From Lewinellaceae bacterium (GTDB lineage: Bacteria > Bacteroidota > Bacteroidia > Chitinophagales > Saprospiraceae), in NCBI GenBank assembly GCA_020636445.1, contig JACJXV010000010.1, positions 22,295 to 86,294 on the forward strand: a DNA stretch of 64,000 nt. Direction: 5' to 3'. Of this stretch, positions 34,556 through 43,114 are shown in pieces (the stretch's first letter is position 1; each line of letters starts with the position of its first letter). The translations under genes were made by a program, and so were the position numbers. The notes below the pieces were generated by a model that saw only the letters and a list, made by a program, of their open reading frames with translations, ran no database searches and had not been told where the DNA came from.

Positions 34556-35722
34556 CTAATTACTCTTTACCTGTCGCAGTTCCTCCGGCGTATTTACATT
34601 CTGAAGGGTTTCGGGGCGACCAGGCTCCAAAATTTTAACGGGAGCATTAATTAATACCTTGCGCGGGCAGGAATAACCCTGTGCCAAAAACTGCAGTAGC
34701 AGGGGATAGCTTCGCGGCTCCCAGATGGTTACCAGGGGTTCAGGGAACTGATCAAAAGGACTGCGGAAAGTTGTTGCTACCTCCTGAGGGTTACGCGCAA
34801 CGATCAACTCCTGCAAGGCCTCTGCATCCAGATACGGCAGGTCACAGGCGACTACTAACCAGGCTACATCAGGGTACGCGCGAAAGGCCGATAAAATAGC
34901 CCCGAAGGGCCCGAGTCCGGAGAAAGTATCCGGTAGCGGCGAAAAGGAACCCGCAATCTCTGCCGCCTGTTCCGGGCGACAGGAAATAAACACTTCCTGG
35001 CAATAGGCCTGCAACAGTTCAGCCAGATGTTCCCGGTGGGGTTTGCCATGGTAAGCAATAACACCTTTATCATGGCCCATGCGGGTACTTTTTCCGCCTG
35101 CCAGTACTAACCCGTAGAGCGGAGCCTGGGCTTGTTCCAAATGGTTCGCCAACCATTTGCTTATCCCTTCATGGTCAGCCAGTGCTAGTCGGGGAATGGT
35201 CGCTGCCCGCTCACCAAGGTTTTCAGCTAGCCACGGGTAAATGTCGGATTGTGCGGGCGTCGTCAGGATCAAGTCAACCAGGCTAAGCCGGTCGCGCTTG
35301 CGCTGCAACGATTCTTCTTTGCGGGGGTCGAGCACCACAATTTGGGTGTTGGCCGTAAAATGATTACCATTGACCAATACCAACGATTGCTCATTAAACA
35401 AGGGCCGAAACTGATACGTATCCAGGGAAGCCCGCTGATCGAAGCGGTGATAGTTAATTTTATCGGTGTATTCCAGGGTAGCCCCATGCGTTAAAAGGCG
35501 ATTTTCCTGCCCGGCTATGGGTTGCGAAGTATTAACCTCCTGGTGGTCGGCGTCAACATAAGCTACTTTATACGCTGGCGTCAAGCGATCCGTCAGTGCG
35601 CGGGCAAGGGATTGAATTTCTCCGCATGGCGTTCCGATAATGGCCCATTCCTGTCGGTGAAAAAAACCAAGTGCTGGTCGGGCCAGGGCTGGATGTTTTT
35701 GATGTTTTGGTGTAGATGCCAT
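34556..35722 (-). CDS. mobA: MobA-type molybdenum cofactor guanylyltransferase with N-terminal MobB-like domain
   Basis: A 388-residue protein. Residues about 200-388 are a nucleotidyltransferase of the MobA type (LYGLVLAGGKSTRMGHDKGVIAYHGK ... LVVACDLPYLDAEAL ... NVNTPEEL), which attaches GMP to molybdopterin. The N-terminal 195 residues have the layout of MobB (AIIGTPCGEIQSLARAL...KVAYVDADHQE). They lack the P-loop Gly-Lys-Thr, so nucleotide binding there is probably lost. It is the last gene of the moa/moe operon, 8 bp behind moaC. Confidence 0.85.
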   Translation of the reverse strand: MASTPKHQKHPALARPALGFFHRQEWAIIGTPCGEIQSLARALTDRLTPAYKVAYVDADHQEVNTSQPIAGQENRLLTHGATLEYTDKINYHRFDQRASLDTYQFRPLFNEQSLVLVNGNHFTANTQIVVLDPRKEESLQRKRDRLSLVDLILTTPAQSDIYPWLAENLGERAATIPRLALADHEGISKWLANHLEQAQAPLYGLVLAGGKSTRMGHDKGVIAYHGKPHREHLAELLQAYCQEVFISCRPEQAAEIAGSFSPLPDTFSGLGPFGAILSAFRAYPDVAWLVVACDLPYLDAEALQELIVARNPQEVATTFRSPFDQFPEPLVTIWEPRSYPLLLQFLAQGYSCPRKVLINAPVKILEPGRPETLQNVNTPEELRQVKSN

Positions 35723-35730
35723 AATTTCCG

Positions 35731-36207
35731 CTATTCCCGGTTAAAGTCGCGCTTGCCCCCGGTTTTTTCCACAAGCTGGACCTCGCGGATGATGATGTCG
35801 TGCGACAAACCTTTACACATATCGTAAATCGTCAGGGCGGCGATGGTTGCGCCTGTCAATGCTTCCATTTCTACCCCGGTTTTAGCGGTAATTGCAGCGG
35901 TGCATTCTACAATAACCTCCCGATTGGGTCCTACCTGGATAGCTACCTGGCAATTATCCAGTGCTAATGGGTGGCAAAGGGGAATTAACTCCCCGGTGCG
36001 TTTGGCACCCATGATACCCGCCAGGATCGCCGTCTGAAAAACCGGCCCTTTTTTGGTATGCATTTCCCCTTCCTCTAATCGATCCATGATGTCGTTCCCG
36101 AGCACAACGATGGCCCGGGCGCGGGCTATCCGGCGGGTTACGGTTTTATTTCCAACATCAACCATGGCGGGGTTTCCCGCTTCATCGAGGTGCGTGAATT
36201 CAGCCAT
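35731..36207 (-). CDS. moaC: Cyclic pyranopterin monophosphate synthase MoaC
   Basis: A 158-residue enzyme that converts the MoaA product (3',8-cyclo-GTP) to cPMP in molybdenum cofactor synthesis. Conserved segments are VDVGNKTVTRRIARARA, KKGPVFQTAILAGIMGAKRTGELIPLCHPL and the catalytic-lysine region TIYDMCKGL. It is complete and starts with the usual MAEFTHLDEAGNPAMVDVG. No moaD, moaE or mogA is in the window. Confidence 0.97.
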   Translation of the reverse strand: MAEFTHLDEAGNPAMVDVGNKTVTRRIARARAIVVLGNDIMDRLEEGEMHTKKGPVFQTAILAGIMGAKRTGELIPLCHPLALDNCQVAIQVGPNREVIVECTAAITAKTGVEMEALTGATIAALTIYDMCKGLSHDIIIREVQLVEKTGGKRDFNRE

Positions 36208-36319
36208 AAATGATTTTCATTCTTGGTAAACCACGGAAACAGGCTAGTCATCTCCGTGCGGGATATCCCGTTATTATGCAAACGTCTCGATTTCGCCGGC
36301 GGTTGCCCGGAAAGGGTAT

Positions 36320-37528
36320 TTATAATGGGCGGTAGGGGAAAAAAGGGAAAACCTCTCCTTTCCGAAACTTATCCTCTCCTTTCGGCAACTCCAGAAAACC
36401 ATCAGCATCCACCAGGTTAGCCAAATCTCCCGATCCATGGCCTTCAATAGGCTTGGCCAGCCAACGACCTGTTGCCGGATCACTTACTAAGTTAACCTGC
36501 AAAAAATAGGTTAGGTTGGGTTTGAAGGTATAATCGGTCGCCAGTACCGCATAGGTGCGGGGTAATGCCGGCAAGCCCAGACACTGCCGTAGCCATGGTA
36601 GTACATAGCGTAACGTACACACAAAAGAAGATACTGGATTGCCGGGCAAGGCAAAAATGACACACTTATCCTCCTGCCAGCCACCAAACCAAAAAGGTTT
36701 GCCGGGGCGCTGGCTGACTTTATGGAAATATTGCTGGGCACCCAGGTCTTCCAAGGCCTGCGGGACATAGTCAAATTTACCGGCAGAAACGCCACCGCTT
36801 AATAAAATAACATCGTACTGGTCCAGACACTCCTGTAAGCCCTGTCGTACCACCTCTGGGTCGTCCACCAAATGGCGCCGATCGGCAATAATGCCCCAGG
36901 GAGCCAGTACCTGGCTGATGGCATGGGCATTGGATGTGCGAATTTGATGGGGGAGCGGGGTCTCGTCAACGCCTACCAACTCATCTCCCGTTGAAAGAAT
37001 GACCACTCGTGGCAATCGGGTAACTTCCAGGGTTGATTTCCCCACCGTAGCAGCAACTGCTATTTCTGCAGCACTTATCCGGCAGCCGGCAGCCACAATA
37101 ATTTCTCCAGCTTTGCGGTCCGATCCTTTCCGGTGGATATTTTGCCCCTCCTTAATCGCATTAATTTCCACAGAAGCGGTTCCATGGGCAATTGCCAAAT
37201 CTTCGTACCGGATGACCGTATCTACACCCTCGGGGGTTATAGCACCGGTCATGACCTCCAGGCAGCTTTGAGCATCTTTCAGCCTAAGTTGTTCTCCTCC
37301 CGCAGCCTGAATACCCCGAATGGAAAAATGACGCAACCCATCAGCAAAAGCAGCGTACTGAATACCAATACCGTCCATCGTCACCCGGTCAAAAGGAGGA
37401 AAATCCCGGTCTGCGGTTAAAGGTTCCCGCAGGATACGCCCGTAGGCTTCCTCCAGGGGTACCGACTCCTTATCCAGGTGAATGGCGTGGCGTAAAATAA
37501 TGGCCGTTGCCTTCTCAACAGTACGCAT
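36320..37528 (-). CDS. moeA: Molybdopterin molybdenumtransferase MoeA
   Basis: A 402-residue enzyme that inserts molybdate into adenylated molybdopterin. Visible marks are the N-terminal PLEEAYGRILREPLTADRDFPPFDRVTMDG, the MPT-binding-domain segment VVILSTGDELVGVDE, LLSGGVSAGKFDYV and FALPGNPVSSFVC. The ATG at 37528 is preferred to a TTG three codons upstream. It is 13 bp from the oxidoreductase gene; 112 bp separate it from moaC. Confidence 0.96.
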   Translation of the reverse strand: MRTVEKATAIILRHAIHLDKESVPLEEAYGRILREPLTADRDFPPFDRVTMDGIGIQYAAFADGLRHFSIRGIQAAGGEQLRLKDAQSCLEVMTGAITPEGVDTVIRYEDLAIAHGTASVEINAIKEGQNIHRKGSDRKAGEIIVAAGCRISAAEIAVAATVGKSTLEVTRLPRVVILSTGDELVGVDETPLPHQIRTSNAHAISQVLAPWGIIADRRHLVDDPEVVRQGLQECLDQYDVILLSGGVSAGKFDYVPQALEDLGAQQYFHKVSQRPGKPFWFGGWQEDKCVIFALPGNPVSSFVCTLRYVLPWLRQCLGLPALPRTYAVLATDYTFKPNLTYFLQVNLVSDPATGRWLAKPIEGHGSGDLANLVDADGFLELPKGEDKFRKGEVFPFFPYRPL

Positions 37529-37541
37529 AATCAACAAACAT

Positions 37542-39902
37542 TTAAGGGGTCGTTACCTCAGCAGGTGTAACCCGGATAATGACAGACTTGGAAATAGGGG
37601 TCTTGCTCTTAGGGGCATAAGCATCCACTGGAATCAAAACGTTCGCTTCCGGAAAATAGGTTGCTACACATTGCCTGGGTATAGGATAACTAATGACCAT
37701 AAACTGCCGGGCCGTCCGCTGGGTGCCCTGGTATTCACTGTGCAAGTCAACTACCTGTTGTTCCTTTAGGCCAGAAGCTTTCATATCCTCCGCATTCATC
37801 AACACCACCCGGCGTTCCTGATAAATACCGCGATATCGATCATCCAAGCCGTAGATCGTTGTATTGAACTGGTCGTGGCTCCGGATAGTCATCATCAGAA
37901 ATTCACCTGGTTTTAAATTCCACTGCGGCGCAGGATTCACCGTGAATAAAGCCCGTTGGCCAGGTGTAGTGAATTCCTGTTCCCGGGCGCTATTGGGCAG
38001 GTAAAATCCACCCGGTTGACGAACGCGTTCGTTGTAAGCGGAAAACCCGGGAATAACTTGCTCGATCGCATCGCGAACCAGATCGTAATTGCGGGTCCAC
38101 GCGGCCCAATCAATACGGCTGCGGCTGCCCAGGGTTGCCTGGGCCATACCGGCGACAATTGCCGGCTCGCTTCGCAAATGCTTGGAGGGCGGCCGTAAGA
38201 CCCCTTTGGATAGCTGTACCACCCCCATGGAGTTTTCGGTACTGACAAACTGCTCCCCACTTTCCTGTATGTCGCGATCGGTGCGGCCCAGGCAGGGTAA
38301 AATCAAAGCCTGCTGCCCGTGGATCAGGTGACTGCGGTTGAGCTTCGTGGAAACCTGTACGGTGAGCCGGCAGCGACGCAGTGCCTCCGCAGTATATTCC
38401 GTATCGGGCGTTGCAGAAAGGAAGTTTCCTCCCATGCCGATGAACACTTTTGCCTTTCCCTGATGCATCGCCTGAATAGCATCGACGGTCGCATACCCAT
38501 GGTGGCGGGGCGGGGCAAAACCAAACGTTTCCTCCAGCTTATTGAGAAATTCAGCTTTGGGCGCTTCCCAGATCCCCATCGTACGATCACCCTGTACATT
38601 GCTATGGCCACGCACCGGACAGGTTCCGGCACCTGGTTTGCCAATCGCTCCTTTTAACAAGAGCAGGTTTACGATTTCACGGATATTTTCAACCCCATTT
38701 TCGTGTTGGGTTAAGCCCATGGCCCAGCAAACAATTATCTTCTCCGCTTTGCGGATGATTTCAGCTGCTTGTTTGATCAAGGCTCGTGGCACTCCGGCAG
38801 CCTCGGTAAGCGTATTGAAGTCGTAGCGCTGCAAATCACTCACAAAAGCCTCGTACCCTGCTGTTTTTTCGGTAATGAACTCCATATCGAAAGCGGTGCC
38901 GGGCTTACTTTTTTCCTGATACAGGAGCAAGGACATGATCGCTTTGAGGAGCGCTACATCGCCGTTTATCTTTACCGGTAGAAATAAATCGGTCAGTGCA
39001 GTACCCCCTTTTAAAAGCTTCCCTGGCTTCTGGGGGTTCGTGAACTTCACCAGTCCCGCCTCGGGCAAAGGGTTAATACTGATAATCTTTCCTCCGTTTG
39101 CTTTGCACTTCTCCAGGGCATTGAGCATCCGCGGGTGATTGGTCCCCGGGTTTTGCCCCATGATGATGATCAATTCGGCCTGGTGCAGATCGGCAAGGGT
39201 AACAGACCCCTTTCCGATACCCAGGGTTTCCGTCAGCGCCACTCCGGAAGATTCATGGCACATATTGGAGCAATCGGGAAGGTTGTTCGTTCCGTACTCG
39301 CGAACAAAAAGCTGGTACATAAAGGCCGCTTCATTACTGGTACGGCCCGAAGTATAAAAGACAGCCTCATCAGGGGACGGCAAAGCCTGCAATTCCTTGC
39401 CAATAAGGGCAAAAGCATCTTCCCAGGAGATGGGCGTGTAGTGTTCGGCCCCTGGCCGCAGCACCAATGGTTCCGCTAAACGCCCTTGTTTGCCCAGTTC
39501 GAAATCCGACCAGCCGCGCATTTCAGCTACCGTATGGCGGGCAAAAAAATCGGCGCCTATGGTTTTGTTCTGGGCCTCTTCAGAGATTGCTTTAATCCCA
39601 TTTTCACAGTATTCCCCCAGGCGTGAGCGGTCGTCATCAGGGTCGGGCCAGGCGCATCCCGGGCAATCAAAGCCTCCTTTCTGGTTGATGCGAAACATGA
39701 GTTTTGCCGCATCGCCTTTGTTGAGGTATCGATTAGCATGTCCAAGGGCTGTAGCTACAGCCGGCAGGCCCGCTGAATTCTCTTTAGGTTTCTTCCGTTT
39801 TAAACCGGTAAACTTTTCTGGGGGCTGCGCACCAGTGTTTTCGTTAACAACTACAATCTGGTGCCCTTTATCTTCACGCTGTGGTGTGTTTTTCTCTTCC
39901 AT
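37542..39902 (-). CDS. FdhF/YdeP-family molybdopterin oxidoreductase
   Basis: A 786-residue molybdopterin-guanine-dinucleotide enzyme of the YdeP/FdhF-like alpha-subunit class. The N-terminal region GGFDCPGCAWPD and YCENGIKAI carry the cysteines of this class. The substrate-domain signature DCSNMCHESSGVALTETLGIG and the C-terminal MPT-binding domain (MTIRSHDQFNTTIYGLDDRYRG) are complete. The physiological substrate of this family is not settled: formate dehydrogenase activity is often assumed, and acid or oxidative stress links are known for YdeP. It is embedded in a cofactor operon without partner iron-sulfur or membrane subunits. Confidence 0.88.
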   Translation of the reverse strand: MEEKNTPQREDKGHQIVVVNENTGAQPPEKFTGLKRKKPKENSAGLPAVATALGHANRYLNKGDAAKLMFRINQKGGFDCPGCAWPDPDDDRSRLGEYCENGIKAISEEAQNKTIGADFFARHTVAEMRGWSDFELGKQGRLAEPLVLRPGAEHYTPISWEDAFALIGKELQALPSPDEAVFYTSGRTSNEAAFMYQLFVREYGTNNLPDCSNMCHESSGVALTETLGIGKGSVTLADLHQAELIIIMGQNPGTNHPRMLNALEKCKANGGKIISINPLPEAGLVKFTNPQKPGKLLKGGTALTDLFLPVKINGDVALLKAIMSLLLYQEKSKPGTAFDMEFITEKTAGYEAFVSDLQRYDFNTLTEAAGVPRALIKQAAEIIRKAEKIIVCWAMGLTQHENGVENIREIVNLLLLKGAIGKPGAGTCPVRGHSNVQGDRTMGIWEAPKAEFLNKLEETFGFAPPRHHGYATVDAIQAMHQGKAKVFIGMGGNFLSATPDTEYTAEALRRCRLTVQVSTKLNRSHLIHGQQALILPCLGRTDRDIQESGEQFVSTENSMGVVQLSKGVLRPPSKHLRSEPAIVAGMAQATLGSRSRIDWAAWTRNYDLVRDAIEQVIPGFSAYNERVRQPGGFYLPNSAREQEFTTPGQRALFTVNPAPQWNLKPGEFLMMTIRSHDQFNTTIYGLDDRYRGIYQERRVVLMNAEDMKASGLKEQQVVDLHSEYQGTQRTARQFMVISYPIPRQCVATYFPEANVLIPVDAYAPKSKTPISKSVIIRVTPAEVTTP

Positions 39903-39941
39903 GGTCTGGTTACATAACTGGGGTAGGTTGCCCCCATCGGC

Positions 39942-39990
39942 GTAAATTTAACGTTACCGGAGCTTGTGCACAAGTGTAGCCGAAATTTAC
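39942..39990 (-). promoter_or_regulatory. Nested inverted repeats between moaA and the oxidoreductase gene
   Basis: GTAAATTT (39942-39949) and AAATTTAC (39983-39990) flank a perfect palindrome CTTGTGCACAAG (39963-39974). The element starts in the moaA stop codon. It could be an RNA structure controlling the downstream genes or a weak terminator. I do not recognise the Moco riboswitch consensus in it. Confidence 0.3.
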
Positions 39991-40985
39991 CCGCCAATAG
40001 TCGACATAGATTCTGAAACGGGAGTGCCGAATTGACGGTTGCGCTCTGCTTCCCAGCCATCTTTGGCCCGATGGGCGAAGGCTTCCAAAAAAGCATCCCG
40101 CAACTGTGCTTCGCTGGCTCCCGCACGCATCAGGTTGCGAACGTTGAATACGCCGTCATCGTACAGGCACGTTTTCAAAAGCCCTTGTGGCGTTAAGCGT
40201 ATTCGGTTACAGGTACCGCAAAAGGTGCGACTATAGGCCGCAATAATCCCAACAGTTCCCTGATGGCCCGGTATCTGGTAATTGTATGAAGTAGAATGGG
40301 GGGGATCGGGAATTTTTTCAATAGCCGGATATGCTTCCCGTAAATGCTCAAGAATACGTCGGTGGTCCCAGGTTAGTTTGGGATAATGGTTCCCTTCGCC
40401 ATTGAAGGGCATCTCTTCAATGAATCGAACGCCGAGCGGATGCTCACGTGCCAATTCCACCATAGGAATGAGATCATCCGTATTCTGGCCATCCATGACG
40501 ACGGCATTGATCTTGGTTTTAATACCATAATGCAACAATGCCTCCAGGGTTTCCATAACCTGGGGCAGGGCATCGCGCCGGGTAATGCGGTGGAAGCGTT
40601 CCCGGTCAAGGGTATCCAGACTTAAGTTTATGGAGTGGATCCCCAACACCTTTAACTCAGGCACCAGGGGCGCTGTTACCGTTCCATTCGTGGTAATGTT
40701 AATCTGCTCGATTCCGTCCAGTTGACTGATGGCCCGCAAAAAATCCATCATGTCGCGACGAATAAACGGTTCGCCGCCGGTAATCCGCACCTTGGACACC
40801 CCCATACTTGCCAACAAGCGCAGGAGGCGTACCATTTCTTCGTAAGTCAACAACTCTTCTCGTGGCACGTAGTTGATCCCTTCTTCCGGCATACAGTAAA
40901 AACAACGGAGATTACACCGGTCGGTTACCGCCAATCGCAAGTAGTTTATAACACGTCCATGATTATCAAATAACTGCTCTGCCAT
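39987..40985 (-). CDS. moaA: GTP 3',8-cyclase MoaA
   Basis: A 332-residue radical SAM enzyme that starts molybdenum cofactor synthesis. The N-terminal cluster is C24-x3-C28-x2-C31 (DRCNLRCFYCMPEEG). The C-terminal GTP-binding cluster uses FCGTCNRIRLTPQGLLKTC. The protein ends in the conserved Gly-Gly (STIGG) needed for activity. It heads the moa/moe genes on the minus strand. Confidence 0.97.
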   Translation of the reverse strand: MAEQLFDNHGRVINYLRLAVTDRCNLRCFYCMPEEGINYVPREELLTYEEMVRLLRLLASMGVSKVRITGGEPFIRRDMMDFLRAISQLDGIEQINITTNGTVTAPLVPELKVLGIHSINLSLDTLDRERFHRITRRDALPQVMETLEALLHYGIKTKINAVVMDGQNTDDLIPMVELAREHPLGVRFIEEMPFNGEGNHYPKLTWDHRRILEHLREAYPAIEKIPDPPHSTSYNYQIPGHQGTVGIIAAYSRTFCGTCNRIRLTPQGLLKTCLYDDGVFNVRNLMRAGASEAQLRDAFLEAFAHRAKDGWEAERNRQFGTPVSESMSTIGG

Positions 40986-41014
40986 GCCAACTGTAAGTTA
41001 GGGTACGTTTTTAC

Positions 41015-42739
41015 CTAGTATCGCCAGGATTTTAAATCAGCTCCTTTGGGAGCGCGTGTTTTTACTTCTTCTGCCCACTTGGGAATAAACATCTGATGAT
41101 AACGCAAGCGAGAGATAGCATTCGGCTGGGAGTGATCGCCATTCCAGCAATGCTCCGCCCGGTCGCCATAATCTACCTGGCCATCGTAATGTGGGTTGGT
41201 TGTTTCCTGTAAAACCTGCTCCGCTAAATAAACCGCATTATTCAGGTAGTAGTTGTCCATATCCCCGCAGTAGATATGAATTTTTCCACGCCAATCCTGT
41301 CCATGCTTAGGCCAGTCGCGCTTAAGCATATAAGCCAGGTCGTAGTTTTCCCGCCAATAGGAGAGAACCTGCTGGTTTATTTCTCCGCTATATTTATCCC
41401 ATACGCGTACCGGGTAGCCATCCGGACCTACCGGCGAATAAACAGCCTCCCAGATATCCCATTGCTGCCCGGATCGGCTTTTGGTGCCCAGGGCTAACTC
41501 CCGAAAGTTCATTTCCCGGAGCGTAGCAGACACCTTGCCCAGGGAGTCCCGGTGCCCCGGGCGCTCGGTCTTTTTAAAGCGGGAGTCGAGATAGTAAGCG
41601 TTCTTGTCGGAATACAAATTGACTAGTCCATAAGCCCGGAAGTCAATAGGGTCCGGGCAGGCAGCATAACAACCATTGTACTCGGTGGGATATTTTACCT
41701 GTACTGCCAATGCTTCCCAGCCACCCGTAGAACCGCCATAGGTAAAACGAGCCCAACCAGCCCCAATTCCCCGAAACTGCTGCTCTATGTAGGGAATCAG
41801 TTCGTAAGTGATCGCATCCCCATAGGGTCCCAGGTTTTCGGAATTGACGGCATAGGAATCGTCGTAATACGGATTTGCGTGCTGGATTTCGATAGCAATC
41901 ACGCGAGGGAAATCAGGGCCCGTCCACATTTTGTAAAAATCATATGCCTCTTGTTGTACAATCCGATTGTAACAGTCAAGGCCAAAACGCGCGCTGAACT
42001 GGCAAGGCTCAGTGGTATCCGGTGGGGTGGTTCTCCAGCCACTTAAATCAGCAGGAAAGTGCCCGTGAAATATCGCCAACGGGTAGCGGGCCTTGGGGTG
42101 GGTATCCCAGCCTTCAGGCAACAGGACGTGGGCGCCCAAAAACATATCCCGCCCCCAAAAATCGGAGAGCAACTTGCTGCGAATCTTGACATGCTTAACG
42201 TATTTCGTATCCGCGGGGGTAGCGATGGGCGGAATCTCTTCAGTGAGCGTTACTTGCAGCACTTGTGCCGACTGCGGATCGAAATTAATCTTAACGGGCC
42301 GGGAGTATATATTGCCGGGAGCCTGATTCCATTGCTGCCCTTCACCCCGGTCCATCGGTAACTTAACCGTATGGCCATCAGAACGCCGGAAGGTTTCGTA
42401 CTTGTGTAATAACGCCTGGACATAATACTCCCCCGCTGGTACCTCCCGCAAGCTTTCCAGCGGATATCCGAAAGCCGTAGCATCTAAAATAATGGGCTGA
42501 CCCGCTTTCCAGTCTTCCACGTCGATCCCAAACAACAACTGGGTATTGGGACCATCCGCGATCTGGAAACGAGGTTCTCCGGTAGCACTGGTAGACAGCA
42601 TCAATAGTAACCGCCCGTCAAAAGAGCTGCCTAATGCCTCAGGAAACGATACTGCAAAATAAGGAGGTCGGTCTTGTGCCCAGCAGCTGCTCGCAACTTG
42701 AAACAGGAAAATACCAATAAAAAGTAATCGCTTGTACAT
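41015..42739 (-). CDS. Secreted putative esterase (alpha/beta hydrolase, esterase D-like)
   Basis: A 574-residue protein with a signal peptide (MYKRLLFIGIFLFQVASSCWAQ). After an N-terminal beta-rich domain (about 20-200), an esterase-like fold follows with YPLAIFHGHFPADLSGW and the nucleophile motif TYGGSTGGWEALAVQVKYP. A late His (EHCWNGDHSQPNAISRLRYH) may complete the triad. The ATG at 42739 gives the signal peptide; the longer frame to 42823 adds non-signal residues. It is 29 bp upstream of moaA on the same strand, so it may be the operon's first gene, though no functional link is evident. Confidence 0.82.
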   Translation of the reverse strand: MYKRLLFIGIFLFQVASSCWAQDRPPYFAVSFPEALGSSFDGRLLLMLSTSATGEPRFQIADGPNTQLLFGIDVEDWKAGQPIILDATAFGYPLESLREVPAGEYYVQALLHKYETFRRSDGHTVKLPMDRGEGQQWNQAPGNIYSRPVKINFDPQSAQVLQVTLTEEIPPIATPADTKYVKHVKIRSKLLSDFWGRDMFLGAHVLLPEGWDTHPKARYPLAIFHGHFPADLSGWRTTPPDTTEPCQFSARFGLDCYNRIVQQEAYDFYKMWTGPDFPRVIAIEIQHANPYYDDSYAVNSENLGPYGDAITYELIPYIEQQFRGIGAGWARFTYGGSTGGWEALAVQVKYPTEYNGCYAACPDPIDFRAYGLVNLYSDKNAYYLDSRFKKTERPGHRDSLGKVSATLREMNFRELALGTKSRSGQQWDIWEAVYSPVGPDGYPVRVWDKYSGEINQQVLSYWRENYDLAYMLKRDWPKHGQDWRGKIHIYCGDMDNYYLNNAVYLAEQVLQETTNPHYDGQVDYGDRAEHCWNGDHSQPNAISRLRYHQMFIPKWAEEVKTRAPKGADLKSWRY

Positions 42740-43114
42740 GTGGTTACTATTGAGCTTATGGAATTCAAGAGGGTAAGCGCAGGTCCAGGAGTTCGCCGGT
42801 AAACTTGCCAAAAAGAACCTCACCAGCGACCTGGATGGAAAATCATTCGGTGCACAATCCTGGAAAGCAATTTAAAAGTAAAAAGAATTCCGTAAAAAAC
42901 GAATGCCAATGACCCGCTACCCTTACCAGGCCATAGATGTTTGTCATTATACTATTTCAGCCCGTCGACAGAATCAGGTCATATTGAAGGACTCACAGGC
43001 TGCTGGGCAGTATTGCTATTTGTTCTGCATATAAGTCCTTAAATTTGACGGCTTTTAGCAGTTTCCCTTAAACACCCAGGGAATACGATTAACAGCGTCA
43101 GGAACTAAACAGCT
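42740..43114. other. Divergent intergenic region
   Basis: This 375-bp gap lies between the secreted esterase gene (minus) and the DUF5916 gene (plus). I searched it for the TTG/TAnnTTTG pair on both strands and for hairpins and saw nothing convincing. Confidence 0.4.

Noticed and set aside
34355..34654. 99-codon plus-strand frame
   Set aside because: It runs into the opposite-strand mobA-like CDS and shows no family features.
39942..39990. Nested repeats considered as a Moco riboswitch
   Set aside because: The element is much shorter than the Moco RNA motif and I could not find its conserved core.
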